Program-made: the position numbers and the translations under genes
NCBI GenBank assembly: GCA_900199505.1
Contig: FZQV01000001.1
Span: 1-64,000 of the forward strand
DNA: 64,000 bases
From: Ruaniaceae bacterium KH17
Lineage (GTDB): Bacteria > Actinomycetota > Actinomycetes > Actinomycetales > Actinomycetaceae
Direction: 5' to 3'
The notes under the pieces: generated by a model
What the model was told of the DNA's origin: nothing
Database searches by the model: none
What the model saw: the letters and a program-made list of their open reading frames with translations, nothing else
Shown here: one piece after another, positions 42,100 through 49,922 of the stretch
How positions within the stretch are numbered: position 1 is the first letter of the stretch
Layout of the letters: the number at the start of each line of letters is the position of its first letter

Positions 42100-42886
42100 T
42101 GGTAATCCTCTCAACGATGGCGGCAAGGAGAGTTGCGAGCCGCGGTGCGGCGGCCTTGCCCGCCTCCAGTACCTCGGCGTGATTGAGTGGCGTGGGCGAA
42201 ATGCCCGCGGCCGGGTTGGTCACGAGGGAGAGACCGAGGAGTTCCAGGCCGGCCTCACGGGCGGCGATCGCCTCCAGTGCGGTGGACATGCCCACGAGAT
42301 CGGCGCCAAGGGTCTTCGCCATCCGCACCTCGGCCGGGGTCTCGTACTGCGGCCCCGTGAACTGGCAGTAGACGCCCTCGTCGAGCGGCTCGACCGTGCG
42401 CGCAATCTCGCGCAGGCGGGACGAATACAGATCGGTCAGGTCGATGAAGGTGGCGCCCGCAAGCGGGGTGGCGCCGGTGAGATTGAGGTGGTCCGAGATC
42501 AGTACGGGGGTTCCGGGACCCCACTCCGGGCGCAGCCCTCCGCAGCCGTTGGTCAGCACAAAGACCTTCGCGCCGCACGCCTTCGCGGTGCGGGCGCCGT
42601 GCGCCGTGGCGGCCGCATCGCGGGACTCGTAGAAGTGGATCCGTGGGAGCACCAGCGCGTGGGCACCCGTGGCCGCCACCTCGATCGAACGGATCACGCC
42701 GCCATGCCCCTCCACCGCGGGTGCCGGGAATCCGGGAACGTCGGTGGCCGGAATCTCGGCGATCACCCGCCCCAGCTTCTCGGCCGCCCCACCCCAGCCG
42801 GAGCCAAGGACCAATGCAATGTCGTGCTGCTCTATTCCGGTGCGGGCGGCGATCATCTCGGCCGCCTGCAATGCAAGCTCCCTCAT
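42089..42886 (-). CDS. punA: Purine nucleoside phosphorylase
   Basis: This trimeric-type PNP has 265 aa from ATG at 42886 (MRELALQAAEMIAARTG). LVLGSGWGG is the phosphate-binding start. ALVLPRIHFYE and LTNGCGGLRPEWGPG are characteristic, and CQFTGPQYETPAEVRM with LVTNPAAGIS are close to the family motif. It cleaves purine nucleosides with phosphate. The frame is open far upstream, but that part lies on the back of the divergent lpdA gene. TAGCCT stands 7 nt before the ATG. Confidence 0.93.
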   Translation of the reverse strand: MRELALQAAEMIAARTGIEQHDIALVLGSGWGGAAEKLGRVIAEIPATDVPGFPAPAVEGHGGVIRSIEVAATGAHALVLPRIHFYESRDAAATAHGARTAKACGAKVFVLTNGCGGLRPEWGPGTPVLISDHLNLTGATPLAGATFIDLTDLYSSRLREIARTVEPLDEGVYCQFTGPQYETPAEVRMAKTLGADLVGMSTALEAIAAREAGLELLGLSLVTNPAAGISPTPLNHAEVLEAGKAAAPRLATLLAAIVERITSER

Positions 42887-42893
42887 ACTCTCC

Positions 42894-42899
42894 AGGCTA
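42894..42899 (-). promoter_or_regulatory. Candidate leaderless -10 of punA
   Basis: TAGCCT on the minus strand, 7 nt before the ATG at 42886. A GGAGAG in the gap is too close to serve as a normal ribosome-binding site. Confidence 0.45.
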
Positions 42900-42943
42900 T
42901 CGCGTGAACGTGCCGATTTCCGAGCAGATGGAACAATAGACTC

Positions 42944-44386
42944 GTGGCAACAGAGCAGATCAGCAAGGAAACCGTGCGCGCCTCCTCCGTGCGCGAAGGA
43001 TCGCGTGTGGTGGTGATCGGTGGCGGCCCCGGTGGCTATGAGGCGGCGCTGGTGGCACGCCAACTCGGCGCACAGGTGACCATCGTGGAGCGCAACGGTG
43101 TGGGCGGCTCGGCGGTGCTGACGGACGTGGTCCCCTCCAAGACCTTGATCGCCACCGCCGACTGGATGACCATCACCGAAAGCGCGGAGGAACTCGGCAT
43201 CAAGACCGGGGCGGATCACTTCCCGGTGGACATCGAGCGCGTCCACGAGCGCATCCTGGACCTCGCACAGAAGCAGTCCGATGACATTCGCGGCCGACTC
43301 GACGCCGAGGGTGTCACGACACTCGATGGCACCGGCCGACTCGGCCCCACGCACGACGGCGTGCGCACGGTCCTCGCCGAGACGGCCGAGGGGGAGCTGG
43401 AACTGCACGCGGAAATGGTGCTGCTCTCCGTTGGCACGCACCCCCGCACCCTGCCGGAAGCCGTCCCGGACGGCGAACGCATCCTCACGTGGGACCAGAT
43501 CTATGACCTGCGGGAGCTGCCCGAGCACCTGATCGTCGTCGGTTCCGGTGTCACCGGCGCCGAGTTCGCCGGCGCCTACAACGTGCTCGGCTCGAAGGTC
43601 ACGCTGGTTTCCTCCCGCGAGCGCGTGCTGCCTGGCGAAGATGCCGAGGCGGCCGAACTGATCGAGACCGTGTTTGCCCGCCGCGGCATGAACATCCTCG
43701 CCGGCGCCCGCGCCGCCGGGGCCCGCCGCACCGAGCACGGCGTGGTGGTCTCCTTGACCGACGGCCGCGAGATTGAAGGCTCGCACTGCCTGATCGCGGT
43801 TGGCTCCATCCCCAACACGAGCGGAATTGGGCTGGAGGAAGCGGGAGTTGCCCTCACGCCGTCGGGCCATGTCCAAGTGGACCGCGTCTCCCGCACCACG
43901 GCCTTCCGAGTGTACGCTGCGGGTGACTGCACGGGAGTGCTCCCACTTGCCTCAGTCGCCGCCATGCAGGGCCGCATCGCGATGTATCACGCGCTGGGCG
44001 ACGCCGTCGCGCCGCTCGACACGCGCACCGTCTCCGCCAACATCTTCACCCTCCCCGAGATCGCCACGATCGGCGTCACGGAACAGGACATCCGCTCCGG
44101 CAAGGTGGACGGCGCCATTACCCGGCTGCCGATCGCCCGCAACCCGCGCGCCAAGATGCTCGGCCTGCGCGAGGGCTTCATCAAACTGTTCTCGGACCGC
44201 TCTTCTGGCGTGATCCTGGGTGGCGTGGTGGTGGCACGCAACGCCGGTGAACTAATCTTCCCTGTGACGCTCGCCGTCGCCCACCGGCTCACCGTGGACC
44301 AGATGGCGCAGGCATTCACGATCTATCCCTCGCTCACCGGCTCGCTCACCGAGGCGGCCCGGCAGCTCCACACCGAGAGGAACTGA
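42944..44386 (+). CDS. lpdA: LpdA-type NAD(P)H-quinone reductase
   Basis: This flavoprotein disulfide-reductase homologue has 480 aa. FAD binding: VVVIGGGPGGYEAALVARQLG. NAD(P) binding: LIVVGSGVTGAEFAGAY. The second FAD motif is VYAAGDCTGVLPLA. The redox-active CxxxxC is missing: the position reads GVGGSAVLTDVVPSKTL, as in mycobacterial LpdA (Rv3303c), which reduces quinones and not lipoamide. The start is GTG; AACAAT 6 nt upstream may be a weak -10. It overlaps dapE by one base (TGATG). Confidence 0.9.
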   Translation: MATEQISKETVRASSVREGSRVVVIGGGPGGYEAALVARQLGAQVTIVERNGVGGSAVLTDVVPSKTLIATADWMTITESAEELGIKTGADHFPVDIERVHERILDLAQKQSDDIRGRLDAEGVTTLDGTGRLGPTHDGVRTVLAETAEGELELHAEMVLLSVGTHPRTLPEAVPDGERILTWDQIYDLRELPEHLIVVGSGVTGAEFAGAYNVLGSKVTLVSSRERVLPGEDAEAAELIETVFARRGMNILAGARAAGARRTEHGVVVSLTDGREIEGSHCLIAVGSIPNTSGIGLEEAGVALTPSGHVQVDRVSRTTAFRVYAAGDCTGVLPLASVAAMQGRIAMYHALGDAVAPLDTRTVSANIFTLPEIATIGVTEQDIRSGKVDGAITRLPIARNPRAKMLGLREGFIKLFSDRSSGVILGGVVVARNAGELIFPVTLAVAHRLTVDQMAQAFTIYPSLTGSLTEAARQLHTERN

Positions 44387-45456
44387 TGGCCCTTGAACTG
44401 AGCGGAGACGTGGTGGCCCTCGCGGCCGCCCTCTGCGATAGCCCCTCCCCCTCCGGTGAGGAGACCGCACTCGCCGATGCCATCGAGACCGCGCTCAGCG
44501 CGTTACCGCACCTCACGGTGTTGCGCGACGGCGACGCCGTGGTGGCCCGCACCGATCTGGGCCGCGCGCGCCGCGCAGTGATCGCCGGGCACATCGACAC
44601 CGTGCCGATCGCCTCGAATGTCCCGTCCTGGCAGGCCGACGGCATGCTCTGGGGCCGCGGATCCGTGGACATGAAGGGTGGGGTCGCGATGGCACTGCAC
44701 CTCGCCGCCACGCTCAGCGCGCCGCGCTGGGACGTCACCTGGGTGTTCTACGACCACGAAGAGGTCGCGGCAGAGCTCAACGGCCTCGGCCGGATCGCCC
44801 GAAACCACCCCGAATGGCTCGCGGGCGATTTCGCGATCCTTGGCGAACCCACCGGCGCCCAAGTCGAGGGCGGCTGCAACGGGACACTGCGCGTGGAGGT
44901 CCGAACGAAGGGCGTGACCGCGCACTCGGCGCGGCCGTGGATGGGCGTCAACGCGATCCACAAAGCGACTGAGATTCTCGCGGCACTGGACGCGCACGAG
45001 GCGGCGGACATCGAGGTGGACGGGCTCGTCTATCGCGAGGCGCTCAGCGCCGTGAAGATCGAGGGCGGGCGGGTGCTGAACTCGGTGCCGGATTCCTGCA
45101 CCGTGACCGTGAACTACCGCTTCGCGCCGTCGAAAAGTGTCGAGGCCGCACTGGCATACGTGCATGAGGTACTGCCGGGCCACGAGATCGTGCTGATGGA
45201 TGCCGCCGCGGGGGCGCGCCCGGGACTCGACTCCCCCGCCGTCCAGGAGTTCCTCTCCGCCGTGCACGCCCATACGGGAGGCGAGGTCGGCCCGAAATAC
45301 GGCTGGACCGACGTCGCGCGGTTCAGCGAACTCGGCATCCCGGCAGTGAACTTCGGGCCCGGTGATGCCCTGCTCGCCCACGCCGACGACGAACGCTGCC
45401 CCACCGATCAGATTCGTGCCTGCACCGCAGCACTCGGCGCTTGGTTGACGTTGTAG
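44386..45456 (+). CDS. dapE: Succinyl-diaminopimelate desuccinylase
   Basis: This M20-family zinc hydrolase of the lysine/meso-diaminopimelate pathway has 356 aa. Ligand motifs: AGHIDTVPI (His and catalytic Asp), GRGSVDMKGGVAMAL (bridging Asp), YDHEEVAAELNG (catalytic Glu) and LGEPTGAQVEGGCNG. The dimerisation domain includes TAHSARPWMGVNAI. The actinobacterial form is about 355 aa, which matches. The start is coupled to lpdA by TGATG. Confidence 0.92.
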   Translation: MALELSGDVVALAAALCDSPSPSGEETALADAIETALSALPHLTVLRDGDAVVARTDLGRARRAVIAGHIDTVPIASNVPSWQADGMLWGRGSVDMKGGVAMALHLAATLSAPRWDVTWVFYDHEEVAAELNGLGRIARNHPEWLAGDFAILGEPTGAQVEGGCNGTLRVEVRTKGVTAHSARPWMGVNAIHKATEILAALDAHEAADIEVDGLVYREALSAVKIEGGRVLNSVPDSCTVTVNYRFAPSKSVEAALAYVHEVLPGHEIVLMDAAAGARPGLDSPAVQEFLSAVHAHTGGEVGPKYGWTDVARFSELGIPAVNFGPGDALLAHADDERCPTDQIRACTAALGAWLTL

Positions 45457-45488
45457 AGTCGTTCACCACGACACACTAGAAAGAAACT

Positions 45489-46253
45489 ATGGCATCACAC
45501 GCATATCGAAAAGGCCCGCTGCTGCTCCGTGGTGAGCAGATTCCCACGCAGACGGCGGACACTGCCCTTCTCAGCCCCCAGGACGATCACGACTGGCTCC
45601 ACAAGGACCCATGGCGAGTCATGCGGATCCAGGCCGAGTTCGTGGAAGGATTTGGCGCCCTGGCAGAGATCGGCCCCGCCATCTCGATCTTCGGATCCGC
45701 ACGGACCCGACCGGACCAGCCGGATTACCAGTTGGCTCGCCAGATCGCCACGGAACTCGTCGCTGAGCGCTTCGCCGTCATTACGGGAGGCGGTCCCGGC
45801 ATCATGGAGGCGGCGAACCTGGGTGCCTCCGAAGCCGGCGGCATCTCGGTGGGACTCGGGATTGAGTTGCCTCATGAGCAGGGCCTGAACGAGTACGTGA
45901 ACCTCGGCATCAACTTCCGCTACTTCTTCGTGCGCAAGACCATGTTCGTGAAGTACTCGCAGGGATTCGTGGTGTGCCCCGGTGGCTTCGGCACGCTGGA
46001 TGAGCTCTTCGAGGCGATCACGCTCGTGCAGACACACAAAGTGCTTGGTTTCCCGATCGTTCTCGTGGACTCGGAGTACTGGGGTGGACTTCTGGAATGG
46101 ATCACGTCCACCATGCTTCGCGAGGGCCTGATCTCCCCCGGAGACACCGATCTCTGGACGGTGGTCGATACGCCCGAAGAGGCCGTGACCGCGCTCAAGG
46201 CGGGACTCAAGCGGCTGGCGGACTCCGCGAATTCAGCCACCTCTGCCGAGTAA
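45489..46253 (+). CDS. LOG-family protein (TIGR00730 type)
   Basis: This is a 254-aa Rossmann-fold protein of the lysine-decarboxylase-like/LOG family. Motifs: ITGGGPGIMEAANLGA and the nucleotide-binding VVCPGGFGTLDELFEAITLVQ. Homologues act as cytokinin-nucleotide phosphoribohydrolases or related nucleotide 5'-monophosphate hydrolases. ATG at 45489 follows AGAAAG. It lies downstream of dapE, an arrangement also found in mycobacteria. Confidence 0.9.
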   Translation: MASHAYRKGPLLLRGEQIPTQTADTALLSPQDDHDWLHKDPWRVMRIQAEFVEGFGALAEIGPAISIFGSARTRPDQPDYQLARQIATELVAERFAVITGGGPGIMEAANLGASEAGGISVGLGIELPHEQGLNEYVNLGINFRYFFVRKTMFVKYSQGFVVCPGGFGTLDELFEAITLVQTHKVLGFPIVLVDSEYWGGLLEWITSTMLREGLISPGDTDLWTVVDTPEEAVTALKAGLKRLADSANSATSAE

Positions 46254-46260
46254 CTCCCAC

Positions 46261-46286
46261 GCGCGGCGGGCGGTACTCCGCCGCGC
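46261..46286 (+). terminator. Strong hairpin after the LOG-family gene
   Basis: GCGCGGCGG (46261-46269) pairs perfectly with CCGCCGCGC (46278-46286) around an 8-nt loop. It starts 7 nt after the stop. No T-run follows. It separates this gene from the DUF3117 gene. Confidence 0.55.
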
Positions 46287-46290
46287 AGTC

Positions 46291-46296
46291 TAGAAT
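46291..46296 (+). promoter_or_regulatory. -10 element of the DUF3117 gene
   Basis: TAGAAT lies 33 nt before the ATG at 46330, leaving room for a short leader with the AAAGGGG ribosome-binding site. Confidence 0.5.
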
Positions 46297-46329
46297 GGTT
46301 CCTAGGAGTCAGTCCGAAAGGGGATGCAC

Positions 46330-46494
46330 ATGGCAGCCATGAAGCCGCGAACTGGTGACGGACCTTTGGAGGTCACCAAGGAGGGTCGCAGCCTCGTCAT
46401 GCGCGTACCACTCGAAGGCGGTGGCCGCCTCGTGGTCGAGTTGAACGCCGCCGAAGCCGAAGCACTGAAGGAAGCCCTCGAAGGCGTCGTCTAG
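46330..46494 (+). CDS. DUF3117 small protein
   Basis: This is a 54-aa protein starting MAAMKPRTGDGPLEVTKEGR and continuing with the highly conserved VMRVPLEGGGRLVVELN. The family is almost universal in actinobacteria and its function is unknown. ATG at 46330 is 6 nt after AAAGGGG; an ATG two codons earlier is possible. It stands alone between two hairpin or repeat structures. Confidence 0.93.
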   Translation: MAAMKPRTGDGPLEVTKEGRSLVMRVPLEGGGRLVVELNAAEAEALKEALEGVV

Positions 46495-46509
46495 GCCCGC
46501 AACAACCAA

Positions 46510-46588
46510 GTCATTCTGCGCGGAGTCGCAGAATCGAGCATCCTGCATTGCACCGCAGTATAGATCCCGCGACCGCGCGCAAGATGAC
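46510..46588. repeat. Dispersed repeat family A, copy 3
   Basis: This 79-bp element lies between the convergent DUF3117 and O-methyltransferase genes. It begins GTCATTCTGCG and ends CGCAAGATGAC, an inverted complement with two mismatches; GTCGCAGAATCGAG is inside. Confidence 0.7.
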
Positions 46589-46609
46589 GAGTCTTCCGTT
46601 GACGAGTTC

Positions 46610-47248
46610 TCAGCTCGTCTTCTTGAGCGCGGCGATCACGCCGTCGCCAGTGGGCACCAACGTCACGACGGCGTCTTCCCGCTCCCGCAGATCCCGCACC
46701 ACTCCACGCGCGGCAACCGTAATCGGGTCGCGGCGTGCCGGATCCGCGACCTGCCCGCGGGCGAGCGCGTCATTGATCACGAGCAGGCCACCCTGCCGAA
46801 GCAAACGGAAGGCCTCGTCCACGACCTGCGCGGTCTCAGCCGGATCGCCGTCGATCACCACCATGTCGTAGGCGCCATCCGCGAGCCGCGGGAGCACGTC
46901 CAGTGCGCGCCCCGCGATCAGTCGGGCTCGCGCCGCGCGTACGCCCGCCGAGGCGAACGACTCTCGGGCGACCCGCTGGTACTCCGGTTCGATGTCGATC
47001 GAGGTGAGGACGCCGTCGTCGGCCATGCCCTCGAACAGCCAGAGCCCGGAGACGCCGGTCCCGGTGCCGACTTCGACCACGCTCCGCGCGCCAACCGATG
47101 CCGCAAGCAACCGCAGTAACGATCCCGTCGCGGGGCTGATTGCGTCCACGCCAAGCTCCGCGGCGTGCGCCCGCGCCAACTGCGCGCCCGATGACTCGGC
47201 GGGGTACTCCTCGGTGAACGACCAGGAGAGGTTCTTGTCCACTGCCAT
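46610..47248 (-). CDS. Class I O-methyltransferase
   Basis: This SAM-dependent methyltransferase has 212 aa, beginning MAVDKNLSWSFTEEY. Motif I VVEVGTGTGVSGLWL, the acidic motif LTSIDIEPEY and the metal/SAM motif YDMVVIDGDPAE fit the catechol-O-methyltransferase-like family (Rv1220c-like). ATG at 47248 follows GAGGAGG. In mycobacteria the neighbour would be sigE; here it is directly divergent from htrA. The substrate is unknown. Confidence 0.9.
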   Translation of the reverse strand: MAVDKNLSWSFTEEYPAESSGAQLARAHAAELGVDAISPATGSLLRLLAASVGARSVVEVGTGTGVSGLWLFEGMADDGVLTSIDIEPEYQRVARESFASAGVRAARARLIAGRALDVLPRLADGAYDMVVIDGDPAETAQVVDEAFRLLRQGGLLVINDALARGQVADPARRDPITVAARGVVRDLREREDAVVTLVPTGDGVIAALKKTS

Positions 47249-47482
47249 GCGTGCCTCCTCGTGCGGTTGTGCCCATCTTCTCACGCCCGTAGCACCATGC
47301 CCCGCGCCACACACCGCGCACTTCTCACCGCGCTTCGGTTGGAGAGGACGCATCGTGCACTCCGTAACCTCTTCGTGGTGCGGACTACCGTGATAGTTCG
47401 GAACTTGCTCGGTGATCCGCTCCGACAGTGGCATTGCGGCCGAGTGAGGCGCTCGGCTTGACGTGGTGGGGCGGCGCGCGGT
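47249..47482. promoter_or_regulatory. Divergent region between O-methyltransferase and HtrA genes
   Basis: This is a 234-nt intergenic stretch that must hold two divergent promoters. I see no convincing -35/-10 pair, no conserved small gene and no remnant of the sigE/anti-sigma pair often found at this place. Confidence 0.4.
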
Positions 47483-48850
47483 GTGATCGGTTATGTGACT
47501 TCTCCCTGGCAGCCTCCATCGCAGTACCAGCCCGGCTCACCGATCACTCGCGAGAGCCCATGGGATATCCCGCCCGCTGCCGGGGTGGAGCCGCCCGCGC
47601 CACCCGTTCCGCCCGTAGCCCCTGCAGCCACGTCGCAGTACGGCCGGAACGACACGGTGCCGCTCACACCGGGAGTCACGAACCCCACGCAGCCGATCGC
47701 CGTCGGGCCGAACGTTCCGCCCGCGATCCCGCCGGCCGCGCCGAAGAGGCCCCGCCGCCAGGGCATGGGCAAGCCGGTCGTCGCGCTCATTGCCCTGCTC
47801 GCGCTCCTGAGCGGATTCCTGCTGGGCTCCGCGTTTGGTCCCTCGATCTTTGCGCCGGGCGTGACCAGCTCCGTGGCTCCCGATGGCGGCACCGGACCAG
47901 CGACTCCGCCTACCGTGGTCGAGGCGAGCCCCATCAGTGACGTGGCGGAGGCGGTGCTCCCCTCAACGGTGTTCATTCAGGCGCGTTCGGGCAGTTCCAG
48001 CGCTACCGGCACCGGCATGGTACTGCGCGCCGACGGCTACATCGTCACCAATAATCACGTGATCGCAGGCGCCGTGGACAACGGCACGGTGATCGTTGCC
48101 TTCTCGGACGGGCAGAGCCTGGAGGCCGACGTCGTCGGGCGGACTCAGGACTACGATCTCGCCGTCCTGAAGGTGGAGCGGGATGACCTCGTGCCGCTCC
48201 CGCTCGCAGATTCGGACTACGTCAAGGTGGGCGAGACCGTGGTGGCCGTGGGTGCCCCGCTCGGACTCAACGGCACCGTCACTTCGGGGATCGTCTCTGC
48301 TTTGAACCGTGCCGTCACGGCGGGTAACGGCGAGGACCTCTCGTTCATCAACGCCATCCAGACCGACGCCGCCATCAACCCCGGCAATTCGGGCGGACCT
48401 TTGGTCAACCTTGCGGGCGAGGTGATCGGGATCAACTCTGCGATCGCACAGCCGCCCGGCGCCACGAGTGCGACAGGAAGCATCGGCCTCGGCTTCGCGA
48501 TCCCCTCGAATCAGGTAGCGCGCACGAGCCAACAGATCATCGAGACCGGGCACGCCACCTATCCTGTGATCGGGGTCTACCTCGATCGCACGCACACCGG
48601 ACGCGGTGCACTCGTAGCGGCCGATCAACCCACTCAGCCCGCTGTGAATCCAGGCGGACCCGCCGATCAGGCCGGGATCCGTTCTGGCGACCTCATCCTC
48701 GCGATTGATGGGACACCGGTCATCGGCGCTGACGAAGCGATCGTGACGATTCGCTCCAACGCACCCGGGGATACCGTGACGCTCACGATCGAGCGCGGTG
48801 GCGCCCAACGGGACGTCCAGCTCACACTCGGCGAGTCCGAGGCGAACTAG
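47483..48850 (+). CDS. HtrA-family membrane-anchored serine protease with PDZ domain
   Basis: This is a DegP/HtrA-type quality-control protease of 455 aa. The first about 90 residues are Pro-rich and cytoplasmic, followed by one helix (PVVALIALLALLSGFLLGSAF). The protease domain has the His (VTNNHVIAGAV), Asp (DYDLAVLKV) and Ser (TDAAINPGNSGGPLVN) triad. The PDZ domain is at the C-terminus (NPGGPADQAGIRSGDLILAI). The start is uncertain: GTG at 47483 or GTG at 47495 (VTSPWQPPS). Its active site faces outside the cytoplasm. Confidence 0.93.
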   Translation: MIGYVTSPWQPPSQYQPGSPITRESPWDIPPAAGVEPPAPPVPPVAPAATSQYGRNDTVPLTPGVTNPTQPIAVGPNVPPAIPPAAPKRPRRQGMGKPVVALIALLALLSGFLLGSAFGPSIFAPGVTSSVAPDGGTGPATPPTVVEASPISDVAEAVLPSTVFIQARSGSSSATGTGMVLRADGYIVTNNHVIAGAVDNGTVIVAFSDGQSLEADVVGRTQDYDLAVLKVERDDLVPLPLADSDYVKVGETVVAVGAPLGLNGTVTSGIVSALNRAVTAGNGEDLSFINAIQTDAAINPGNSGGPLVNLAGEVIGINSAIAQPPGATSATGSIGLGFAIPSNQVARTSQQIIETGHATYPVIGVYLDRTHTGRGALVAADQPTQPAVNPGGPADQAGIRSGDLILAIDGTPVIGADEAIVTIRSNAPGDTVTLTIERGGAQRDVQLTLGESEAN

Positions 48851-48852
48851 CA

Positions 48853-48886
48853 CATCCCGCCACCTCACGGTCTCAGGCCCGGGATG
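48853..48886 (+). terminator. Hairpin after htrA
   Basis: CATCCCG (48853-48859) pairs with CGGGATG (48880-48886) immediately after the htrA stop, with a 20-nt loop. No T-run is present. It is weak evidence for termination. Confidence 0.35.
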
Positions 48887-49002
48887 GCGGCGGCACAGCC
48901 GTTGGCGGGCTTCCCGCGTCGCCCCAGAACGCACGGCTTCAAGCTGGGGATGACAGGACAGCCTCGGATGATCAACGCGGCTGGAGACGTTCGCCCCCGA
49001 CG

Positions 49003-49040
49003 GGTTATCAGGAACCCGAACGTTCAGATGCCCGATAACC
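49003..49040. repeat. Family B repeat, distant copy inside a hairpin
   Basis: GGAACCCGAACGTTCAGATG (49011-49030) matches the core of the repeats at 7564-7721. It is flanked by GGTTATC and GATAACC, perfect inverted arms. CCCGATAACC also follows the diverged copy near 7643. It lies in a 421-nt gap (48851-49271) between convergent genes, with no gene visible. Confidence 0.65.
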
Positions 49041-49090
49041 CCGCCACTGCACCCTCCCCAGCCTGAAACCGTGAGTTTCCGCCAACGGCG

Positions 49091-49178
49091 GCGCAGGCTC
49101 TATCCCCAGCCTCGCATCCTACGCCCGCGCCGTGTCCACGAGACCCACCAACGGGAGCGCAGGCCTCATCCCCAGCCT
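49091..49178. repeat. Short direct repeat pair
   Basis: Two 22-nt copies lie at 49091-49112 and 49157-49178, both of the form GCGCAGG, four variable bases, ATCCCCAGCCT. An inverted shorter match, AGCTGGGGATGA, lies at 48942-48953. It is a non-coding stretch of the 48851-49271 gap. Confidence 0.55.
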
Positions 49179-49254
49179 TTCAGCCATTCCGGGGTGCGTC
49201 GCGCGAGCGGCGCCAACCGGATCTCACCTCCGCGGCACCGCTCAACCAACGAGG

Positions 49255-49300
49255 GCGCCGTCCTCGACGGGCTACTCCGGGAGCCCGTCGAGGACGGCGC
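49255..49300 (-). terminator. 19-bp perfect inverted repeat over the deoC stop
   Basis: The arms 49255-49273 and 49282-49300 are exact reverse complements (19 bp) around an 8-nt loop. The structure contains the deoC stop codon (49274-49272) and the last coding triplets. It is the strongest hairpin in the window. It has no T-run. It probably ends or protects the 3' end of the long nucleoside operon. Confidence 0.65.
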
Positions 49301-49922
49301 GGGTGCCGGACAGGCCGAGGCGCGTGGCGCCAGCGGCCACCATCGCGAGGGCTGCCTCCGTGGTGCGGATACCACCCGAGGCCTTGACCCCGAGCCGGCC
49401 GCCAACGGTCTTGGCCATGAGCGCGACGGCGTGCTCCGAAGCGCCTCCGGCCGGGTGGAATCCGGTGGACGTCTTCACGAAGTCCGCGCCGGCCGCCTCG
49501 GAGGCCTCACAGCAGGCCACGATCTCCTCATCGGTGAGCGCTGCGGACTCGATGATCACCTTAAGCAGCGCGCCCTCGCAGGCGGCACGCACCGCGGCGA
49601 TGTCCGCCTGGACGGAGTCGAAATCGCCTTCCTTCACCAGCTTGAGGTTCACGACCATGTCTACTTCGTTGGCACCTTCGGCCACGGAACGGGCGGCCTC
49701 GGCGGCCTTAACCTCGGACTTGTGGGCACCCGACGGGAAGCCGCACACTGTCGCAACGGCGAGCCCCTCCGGCACCTCAATGGGAAGCTGGTTCGGGCTC
49801 ACGCACACCGAGAACACGCCAAGATCGGCGCCCTCAGCGATCAGTGCGGCCACATCGCTCGCGGTGGACTCGGGCTTCAGCAGGGTGTGATCGACGAGTG
49901 CGGCGAGTTCGGTGCGGTTCAT
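49272..49922 (-). CDS. deoC: Deoxyribose-phosphate aldolase
   Basis: This class I aldolase of 216 aa splits 2-deoxyribose 5-phosphate into glyceraldehyde 3-phosphate and acetaldehyde. [43 protein letters not shown] (Schiff-base Lys) and [14 protein letters not shown] are family motifs. ATG at 49922 has AAGGA 7 nt upstream and overlaps the preceding gene by 4 nt. It is the last enzyme of the deoxynucleoside catabolic route in this operon. Confidence 0.95.
   Translation of the reverse strand: MNRTELAALVDHTLLKPESTASDVAALIAEGADLGVFSVCVSPNQLPIEVPEGLAVATVCGFPSGAHKSEVKAAEAARSVAEGANEVDMVVNLKLVKEGDFDSVQADIAAVRAACEGALLKVIIESAALTDEEIVACCEASEAAGADFVKTSTGFHPAGGASEHAVALMAKTVGGRLGVKASGGIRTTEAALAMVAAGATRLGLSGTRAVLDGLPE

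Noticed and set aside
42887-43876. Very long N-terminal extension of the purine nucleoside phosphorylase frame
   Set aside because: The extension is the reverse of lpdA. The recognisable enzyme starts at 42886 with a -10-like element just upstream.
47261-47461. Short plus-strand frame between the O-methyltransferase and htrA as a remnant of an anti-sigma factor
   Set aside because: Its sequence has no zinc-finger anti-sigma motif (HxxxCxxC) and no start signal.
48851-49271. Fourth copy of repeat family A after htrA
   Set aside because: GGGGATGACAG at about 48946 resembles one end, but GTCATTCTGCG is absent and the interior does not align. I list the short direct repeats there separately.
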